Below are positions 57,376-64,000 of a DNA stretch of 64,000 nucleotides, piece by piece. This DNA is from Dryas octopetala. Its lineage: Eukaryota > Streptophyta > Magnoliopsida > Rosales > Rosaceae. Under the pieces are notes generated by a model. That model was not told where the DNA came from and searched no databases. It saw only the letters and a list, made by a program, of their open reading frames with translations. Every line of letters begins with the position of its first letter. Positions within the stretch are counted from its first letter, which is position 1. The stretch spans positions 469,896-533,895 of the forward strand of contig OY992837.1 in assembly GCA_963921425.1 (NCBI GenBank), read 5' to 3'. The translations under genes and the position numbers were made by a program.

Positions 57376-59571
57376 CTAAGCTTTTGTCTGGAGAATGTAA
57401 TTTCGAGTTCGAGGTGAGCAAAAGAGGGCCAAACCCGCAAAATAGAAACTGAGGAAAGCGCTTAGAAAAAAAACCCAAAGAGAAATCCACCCCTCAACCT
57501 CTTCTTCCACTTCAAATGCCTTCCCAGGCACCACCGGAAGGCTTGCCGGGTCACACCCTCCACTAGAAGACTCCAAGCACAAATCTGGATTTCCAGCAAA
57601 TGCTCCTGGAAACCTCCAAAACCCTTGCTTCTTGGTAACAAATCCGGAGAAACAGTTATACGACAAATCCAAAAGAGTCAGGTCTGGAAGGCTGGAAATG
57701 TTTCCTGGAATGTGACCAGACAAAGAATTATGTGACAAATCTAGGGCCCTCAAACTCCACATCTTCTCTAAATCTGGGACACGGCCCTCAAGAAAATTGT
57801 GTGACAAATTCAGATATTCCAAACCACGTAATCCAAATAGACCCCCTGGAATCTCTCCATCTAGCACGTTACTAGAGAAATCAATTCCAACCATTGAAGG
57901 TAGTATATAACTGAAGCTTAATTCCATACTACCAGTGACAATAATCAAAACTTTTGCATCCACATTCTGCATTGCAACAAATGGCTCTCTCCGCATTTTA
58001 TTGAACCCTCCATTGTTAAAACTTTTGCTCATGTTAAAGTTACCATCTGGTATGAAACCAGAAAATTTGTTTCCTGAAAAATCCATCATTCTGATCACTT
58101 CAAAAGTAAAGAGCCAACTGGGCAGATTTCCATTAAATGCATTCCGAGCCAGGGACAGATATCTGAGGTTTGACCATTTGGTTATTGCATCACTCAAAGT
58201 TCCAGAGAGATTGTTGGAGCTGAAATCTACAATCTCCAGCGATTTACAGCCTGCCAAAGTAAGTGGTATCTCACCAGAAATCTTGTTGTTGCTAATGTCC
58301 AGTATCTTCAAGCCATCCAATGCATCAAGTTCAGGTTGAATTTCACCAGAAAGATTGTTGTTATTGAGTATCAATGCAAGCAGCTGAAAACAACCAACGA
58401 TATTTAATGGAATTGAGCCCGATAACAAGTTGTGCGAGAGATCAATCACTTGGAGATAAGTTAAATTTCCAATCCTCGCTGGAATTTCCCCAACAAGAAG
58501 ATTGTGTGATAAAAACAATGCCTGCAAGGTTTTGAGTTCTGTAATCTTCAATGGGATTTCACCAGTGAAACGATTGTGAGACAGATCAAGAAGAACAAGC
58601 CCAGATTTCTCTGTTGTCTCTGCAATCTTGCTCGGAAGAGGACCAGACAAATCATTGTTACTCAAGTCCAATACAAGAAGATTCTCCGAAAATACAAGCC
58701 TTGGAGATATCTCATAAGTCAGGTGATTGAATGAAAGGTTTAGATGCTTCAAAGCTTCAAGAGAAGCAATACATGTAGGCATTCCTCCCACAACAGAATT
58801 GTTAGCCAGATTCAAAACTGTAAGAGACTGAACACAAGCAGAGAAACAAGGCAAAGTTCCAGAAAACTGATTCGACCCAAGATTGAGAAAGACCAAAGAT
58901 TGGTGAAAATCACTAAGACTACCAGATAAATAATTGTTCCCAAGATCTAAATACTTCAAAGATTTCAAGTACAACAAGCTTTCAGGAATTTCACCATGAA
59001 ATGAATTAAAACCTAGATCTAGTTTTTCCAACTGTGCTGAGAAATTACCTATCGACCAAGGAATTAGACCTCCCAAATCCTTGTTACCATTCAAAACAAG
59101 TTCTTTCAACTGCCTAAGCCTCATGAGTGTATCAGGTACAATACCCTGAAACCTATTGTGACCAAGATGTAGAATTTTGAGATTGCCCAGAGTTCCAAAA
59201 CATAATGGGATTGGACAAGTGAAGTTGTTTTCGGACAAAACCAAATTTTCAAGAAATGGAAGTTTGCACAAAGCGGGGTGAATTTGGCCGGACAGGTTCA
59301 TGTTGGTCAAGTTAACTGAAACCACCCTGCCAGTCTGGTTCTCGCAGGTGATTCCAGTCCAGTTGGTACAATTGGACCCAACCCAGCTTGACAAGCTCTG
59401 GCTAGGGTCTTGGACCCATGACCTAAATAGTAAAACTGAGGCTCTGTCTTCTGGGTCAAGATCAACACACTGAGAAAGGTTTGAGCATAGAAGCACCAAG
59501 AATATCAGTAGCAGTGCACGTAATTTGAGAGAATGACAGAGAAAAAAAGCTGAAACCCATTCGTGTCCCAT
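57376..59571 (-). CDS. CLV2: CLAVATA2 leucine-rich repeat receptor-like protein, 731 aa
   Basis: Single uninterrupted frame. The start is the ATG at 59571 (MGHEWVSAFF); reading frame continues upstream but without ATG or homology. A signal peptide covers about residues 1-36. Next come the N-terminal cap (DLDPEDRASVLLFRSWVQ, with the paired Cys in SNCTNWTGITC), about 20 plant-type LRRs with a non-LRR island near the 13th-17th repeats, and a C-terminal cap with Cys. One membrane helix lies in the last 40 residues and a tiny tail ends NYILQTKA. The repeats EIQPELDALDGLKILDISNN and the tail match Arabidopsis CLV2 (720 aa) closely, by recall. CLV2 pairs with the CRN/SOL2 pseudokinase at the plasma membrane to transmit CLE peptide signals in the shoot and root meristems. 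Its leader carries a triplicated segment with upstream ATGs. Confidence 0.96.
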   Translation of the reverse strand: MGHEWVSAFFLCHSLKLRALLLIFLVLLCSNLSQCVDLDPEDRASVLLFRSWVQDPSQSLSSWVGSNCTNWTGITCENQTGRVVSVNLTNMNLSGQIHPALCKLPFLENLVLSENNFTCPIPLCFGTLGNLKILHLGHNRFQGIVPDTLMRLRQLKELVLNGNKDLGGLIPWSIGNFSAQLEKLDLGFNSFHGEIPESLLYLKSLKYLDLGNNYLSGSLSDFHQSLVFLNLGSNQFSGTLPCFSACVQSLTVLNLANNSVVGGMPTCIASLEALKHLNLSFNHLTYEISPRLVFSENLLVLDLSNNDLSGPLPSKIAETTEKSGLVLLDLSHNRFTGEIPLKITELKTLQALFLSHNLLVGEIPARIGNLTYLQVIDLSHNLLSGSIPLNIVGCFQLLALILNNNNLSGEIQPELDALDGLKILDISNNKISGEIPLTLAGCKSLEIVDFSSNNLSGTLSDAITKWSNLRYLSLARNAFNGNLPSWLFTFEVIRMMDFSGNKFSGFIPDGNFNMSKSFNNGGFNKMRREPFVAMQNVDAKVLIIVTGSMELSFSYILPSMVGIDFSSNVLDGEIPGGLFGLRGLEYLNLSHNFLEGRVPDLEKMWSLRALDLSHNSLSGHIPGNISSLPDLTLLDLSYNCFSGFVTKKQGFWRFPGAFAGNPDLCLESSSGGCDPASLPVVPGKAFEVEEEVEGWISLWVFFLSAFLSFYFAGLALFCSPRTRNYILQTKA

Positions 59572-59666
59572 GAGTAACAAATAGAGGGTTGCTAAATAGA
59601 TGGCAAGTGAAAGAAGGTTGAAGAACAACAACAGCTTAGTGGCAGTAGCTGTAAAATTTAAGGCAA

Positions 59667-59693
59667 TCACAGGGATGAAAAGATAAAGCCCAT
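59667..59693 (-). promoter_or_regulatory. Upstream ORF in the CLV2 leader, 8 codons plus stop
   Basis: The middle repeat unit contains ATG followed by GFIFSSL and TGA. If the transcript begins upstream of about 59700, this could dampen CLV2 translation. Not tested. Confidence 0.4.
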
Positions 59694-59744
59694 CTTCAAC
59701 AAGATGGTGAAGAAGAAAAATATTGTACAAGCTGAAGAAAAAGC

Positions 59745-59807
59745 TCAGTGGCAGTAGCTATAAATTAGACCTACCACAGGGGAAAAAAGCCGAAACCCAT
59801 CTCCCAT
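59745..59807 (-). promoter_or_regulatory. Upstream ORF in the CLV2 leader, 20 codons plus stop
   Basis: The distal repeat unit has an ATG opening MGDGFRLFSPVVGL and ending at TGA (59745-59747). An overlapping ATG in another frame gives a nine-codon ORF matching the middle unit's MGF start. It only matters if the 5' UTR reaches this far. Confidence 0.35.
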
Positions 59808-59830
59808 CTTGAAGAAGATATATGAGAAGC

Positions 59831-61159
59831 AAAATCTGGGACAACTGTAAGTCACATTTAGAAAAACAAACAAGAATGTAATGTAATAATGTGTAAAGCA
59901 AAGTGATAACTGATAAGTGCAGAGGGGGGAGGTAGGGAGAAAGAGATTGAGACTTACAGATGAGAGTGAAGCAAATGTATTGTACTTGAAGAAACAAAGG
60001 AATATGGAGTTTGGAAAGTCATTAATAAAGACTATAAAGTTTTCTTTGCTTTGGCCTTTTATTTATTTTACTTTTTTTAAGTCATAGTCTGAGCTCAGGA
60101 GTGTGGGCTGGTAATGAAATAAAACACCCATAAACTGGATCCAGTAGTAATTTGGGCTGGGCTGGGCTGTCAATTTACTAGAGCACAAAAGAAAAAAACC
60201 AAATTCAATTTGACGATTCTTTTTTGTCTTTGGCCATGACAATTTGACGATTCTAATTTCTAACAATACTCGAATTGGAATCTTATCACTTTTTGCCTGG
60301 AACAAACCTCGAACAGAACACCATGGTAGGCATGATTGTATCAATGGATAAGGGATAAAAATATCAAACTCTTGAATCTTGATTAAATGGGAAGTTAATT
60401 AGTTAACTAAAAAAAAGTTTCACTGCATTGAAAAAAAATCACCGTTACTCAGAATTTCGCTGTCATTCATTCTCATCCTAAAAATCACCAAAACTCAAGC
60501 ACTTGGGGACATAAAGACACACACGCATACACACACACACACAGACCTCAGAGAGTCAGAAGAGAGACCATTGATGGGCCTTTACCTTGCTCTTGTGCTT
60601 CATCAATGGCCAAACCTCTCACTTCCTTCATCTTCCTGACCCTTCTCAAATTACCCATTACTGGTTTTCATCTCCTCCTAATCTTCCTCCACTCCCTCTT
60701 ATAACTCTCACTCTTTCACCGGTTTTTCCGGTGCCCAATCAACCTTTTGGTTTCCTGGTTTTTCTCGAGAAGATTCCATGTCTGGAGTTTTCTCAAGAAT
60801 CTTTTGATCCGATCTATTGTGTATTCGATCTGGGTTTACTTCGATTTATTATTTTTTCTTAAGAAAAAATAAAAAAAACAAGAACCAATTTCTGCCCCCA
60901 AAAACGGCCTTTTTGTCTACTATTTTTTGGTTGGTTGGTTGGTGCGAAAAGGTGGGAGAGTAACAGAAAATTGAAGTACTTTTAAAGAAGCTTGAATTCC
61001 CAGGGAACGAGAGAACCCAGTTCTTGAGTTTGTCTCTTGAGGTAAATAAATTTCCATTTTTAATCGAATTTTCTTGCTAATTGAACAACATGGAATGGAG
61101 ATATCACTATTTTCCTTGGTTTTGCTTAAGTTTCTCGTCATCCGAACAGAAAATTGGCA
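59831..61159. other. Divergent region between CLV2 and CBSX6 with a 5' UTR intron
   Basis: CLV2 and CBSX6 are head to head with about 1.6 kb between their ATGs. An intron 61042-61149 (GTAAAT...AACAG) sits in the CBSX6 5' UTR, ending 10 bp before the ATG. A CA repeat lies at 60530-60542. The short frame at 60587-60862 shows no family features and probably is 5' UTR. Confidence 0.5.
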
Positions 61160-63867
61160 ATGGCATCGGTGTTTCTGTACCATGTAGTGGGTGATTTAAC
61201 GGTCGGGAAGCCGGAGATGGTGGAATTCTGTGAGACGGAGACGGTGGAGGCTGCCATAAGAGCGATTGGAGAGTCGACCGAATGCGGCATACCGGTGTGG
61301 AAGAGGAAATCGCATATGGGTATGGTTGAAAATAATGAAATGAGGCAGCAGAGGTTTGTGGGCATTCTCAATACCCTTGACATTGTTGCTTTCTTGGCTA
61401 AAAGTGAGTGTTTGGAGGATCAGGACAAGGCTTTGAAGACTTCAGTTTCTGATGTTGTTGTTCCTAATAATTTTTTGCTAAGGCAGGTTGATCCTGCGAC
61501 AAGGTTAGCTAGTTCTCAATCTTAATACTTTATATGGTCCTTCTATGAATTTTTAGAGATATTAGATTAAGTTTGGCAGTTTTATTGGTGTTGTTTCTAT
61601 CATTATTGATCATGGTGTTTTACCCTATTGGGTTGAATTTTGGTTATCTTGCAGTACAAAATAAGACATTACTGTGATAGGTGTTGTTTCTGTGGCTAAT
61701 TGTAGAGCGATGGTTTTTGTTGGATTTAGTTTGTGATCATAACGATTGGCAGGTTAACTTTGCCTATTGTTGATAATTAGCTTTACAGTCTGACCATTGT
61801 GTTAAAGTTTACAATTTTGTTTCTTTTGCAGCACTGAAGGAACATTTCTGAAATGGAATTTGTTGTTTAGTTGTTGATCTTTGTAATTCTAGAAATTAAG
61901 GTGTTTCCAAAGCTTTTTTTTTTTTTAACTCTATTTAATTTTGCTTTTGATTATTTTTTTGTTTTCTTTACAAAAGAGTTAAGTGGTGTTCCATGTCAAT
62001 TACTTATTCGTTTTTCCTGTGTTTCTTTGTGTATCTGACTTTCTTGTTATCATCTTCAACTAGTTGTCAATGAATGTTTGTGGACATTCATTTTAGGACT
62101 TTACTTCCACTGGGAGATCTTAAAAAAAGGGGAAGAACAGAATCTGCCAAAGCTTTTGTGATTTTCTTTTGTTCTGGAGTTATTATGTGGTTGGCATGTG
62201 GCAAGCTTTTAGATTTTGTAATAGAAATTAATAATTTTGAGAACTGCTCCTTCTTGTGGTTCATGGTGCTTTTGGGGGAGTGTAATAGGGCACATATATG
62301 GAAGATATGTATTATGCTGAGAGGGCAATGCTTGAAAATTCACAGATGTGGACGTTGACTATGGATTTTTACCAGGTTTTTAATCTGAGGAAGTTTTGGT
62401 AGTGTTTATTCTTATGATCTCCAAGACATTATTAGATGCTTAAAGAAGATAGCTCTACTTGAAATTTTAGGTCTGCCTTTTTGTTCATACTTCTTGGTAA
62501 TGTTGCAACATGCTGCTGCCACCATTCCTTCTTTGTAATTTTTTCTTTTTTTCTTTTTGTTTCCATCCATCCATCTAATGATCATTTGTTCTTTTGCACT
62601 GCCATTGTGTAATTGATTACTGGCTTGAAATAACTACTTTATCTAATCTGATGATTAATTAAGATTCAAGTTCTGATAACAATTAAACAAGGAGATTGCT
62701 AGGAAATCTGAAGTTTTAAGAAATCGCTTTTATAGGGTGTATATGTATCTATATCTTGATGTCTCTAACCGTGATGGGATTTTGTGTTTTAATATGAAAA
62801 AACTACCCCCAGGTATATATGAGTTCCTAGTTGTGAAGTTCTATCAAGAAATTGCTTTACGTTTTGGCTTAGAGAAAGAAACAAGAAATCGCTTCTTAAA
62901 AGTAACATGCCTTTGTTTAATTTCCTCTTCTGCAAGGTTGATAGATGCACTGGAGATGATGAAGCATGGCGTAAAGCGTCTTCTTGTTCGAAAGAGTGTG
63001 GTATGGAAAGGCATGAGTAAGCGTTTCTCAATTCTCTATAATGGTAAGTGGCTCAAGAATGTTGATACTAGTGGCAGCAGCAATAACCTTGCTGCCAATT
63101 CCAATTGGCCTTCTTCATCTTCTACTACCAGTGCCCATGACAAATTTTGCTGTCTCTCAAGAGAAGATGTTATCCGCTTCTTGATTGGTTGCCTAGGTGC
63201 CCTAGCACCTCTTCCTCTCTCCTCTATCTCCTCCCTCGGAGCCATTAACCCAAACTACAAATCTATTGAAGCCTCATCCCCGGCCATTGAAGCCACTCAA
63301 AAACTTCCCGATGACCCTAGTGCAGTTGCTGTTATTGAACACACACCGGAAGGTCAGTATAAGATCATTGGAGAGATCTCTGCCTCCAAACTATGGAAAT
63401 GTGATCACTTAGCAGCAGCATGGGCTTTAGCCAATCTCTCTGCTGGGCAATTTGTGATGGGAGTTGAGGATAATGTGGCCTCAAGGTCACTGCCAAATTT
63501 CTCTGTAAATCCAACTGATGGCAATAATAATCTAGTGAATGGTGCCGGGTCAGCAAGGCCGAAGAAATTCAGTAGTAGGAGTATAGGGTTCAATCCTGCA
63601 AGCCCGACCTTGGGAGGAGTGAGTAGAACCATGTATAGGGGCAGAAGTGCACCCTTGACATGTAAGGTTACGAGTTCATTGGCTGCAGTCATGGCTCAGA
63701 TGCTGTCTCACAGGGCAACCCATGTGTGGGTGACTGAGGATGAAAGTGATGATGTTTTAGTTGGAGTGGTGGGTTATGCAGATATTATGGTTGCTGTCAC
63801 CAAACAATCAGCCCCCACAATTCCTGCTGCAGGCCGCTCCACTGAGGGTCATGACATTCAAAATTGA
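61160..63867 (+). CDS. CBSX6: CBSX6 CBS-domain protein, 424 aa
   Basis: Two coding exons, 61160-61503 and 62937-63867 (acceptor GCAAG), the intron splitting an Arg codon. The open frame runs on upstream of 61160 to a TTG but the ATG gives the family start MASVFLYHVVGDLTVGKP. Four CBS motifs fit: one pair near residues 10-130 (VEAAIRAIGESTECGIPVW; QRFVGILNTLDIVAFL), one in the C-terminal part (AAVMAQMLSHRATHVWVTED; LVGVVGYADIMVAV). A Ser/Asn-rich disordered linker lies between. The length (424) equals Arabidopsis CBSX6 (425, by recall). CBSX proteins bind adenosine ligands; CBSX1/2 activate thioredoxins, but CBSX6's role is unclear. No targeting signal is visible. Confidence 0.92.
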
Positions 63868-64000
63868 ATTATTTCTTCTTCTTTTCTTCGTCTGGTTTCT
63901 GTGAAGTACTCTTCTTATTTTTTATTTCAGTAATTTCTGTTTCCTATGCAATTTGTGCTGGCTAGGATGTAAAAAGGGGGTTTGAGTCTTTGAAACTGGG
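63868..64000 (+). other. CBSX6 3' UTR to window end
   Basis: AT-rich trailing sequence; the end lies beyond the window or near it. Confidence 0.4.

Larger units (their letters stand above)
59480..59830 (-). repeat. Three degenerate tandem copies spanning the CLV2 start and leader
   Basis: Units of about 110-120 bp, roughly 59735-59830, 59615-59715 and 59480-59580 (read on the reverse strand), all share an ATGG...TTT(C/A)...CTTTT...CCTGTG block followed by CTACTGCCACT(G/A)AGC or a decayed form. The last unit is the start of CLV2 itself. Copies differ at many sites, so the duplication is old. Confidence 0.65.

Overview
This is nuclear DNA of a dicot plant, most likely a woody rosid. The evidence is GT-AG introns in AT-rich DNA, plant-only families (WRKY, PsaL, PIN, CLV2, DYW-type PPR, TGD3), many (GA)n/(TA)n microsatellites, and small DNA-transposon and LINE remnants. 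I can model 13 protein-coding genes (the first is cut by the window edge) and two broken loci. Exon ends were set by hand from splice signals, reading phase and remembered homologues. No alignment or database search was run. I recognised no LTR retrotransposon, virus-like element, rRNA, tRNA or CRISPR array.

Layout. 1-5.2 kb: 3' part of a WRKY2-like group I transcription factor (+), then a small C2H2 zinc-finger protein (-). 6.2-8.4 kb: a PFA-DSP atypical phosphatase (-). 10.6-11.4 kb: photosystem I subunit PsaL (+), with tandem I-boxes upstream. 11.9-12.7 kb: a RIC4-like ROP effector (-). 13.6-15.9 kb: an intronless DYW pentatricopeptide protein (-). 16.8-20.3 kb: a nine-exon GDT1/PML3-type Mn/Ca transporter (-). 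24.2-28.2 kb: a five-finger CCCH protein of the ZFN group (+). 29.9-32.4 kb: a broken CDC5-like (Myb) locus in a large inverted repeat with a tandem-repeat tail. 33.4-34.7 kb: a frameshifted F-box gene (-). 35.9-36.4 kb: a secreted cysteine-rich peptide (+). 39.0-43.6 kb: a 14-exon DUF707 protein (-). 45.5-47.9 kb: a PIN5-type auxin carrier (-). 48-52.8 kb: a long gene-poor stretch with one well-preserved non-autonomous hAT element. 52.8-56.5 kb: the chloroplast lipid-import ATPase TGD3 (+), with a LINE remnant in intron 2. 57.4-59.6 kb: CLAVATA2 (-). 61.2-63.9 kb: CBSX6 (+).

The genes do not form one pathway; plant genes are transcribed singly. The order TGD3-CLV2-CBSX6, and the presence of both RIC4 and PIN5, match gene neighbourhoods I remember from Arabidopsis chromosomes 1 and 5, so conserved microsynteny is likely.

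The most unusual structure is the CDC5-like palindrome. Two arms of roughly 0.83-0.9 kb lie around a 172-bp spacer. Both carry the same in-frame stop. If transcribed, it would fold into a long hairpin matching a core splicing/cell-division gene. Other points of note are a triplicated CLV2 leader that creates short upstream ORFs, two GC-AG introns, a splice donor embedded in a (CT)n microsatellite, and a tiny poly(A) insertion with a perfect 12-bp target duplication.
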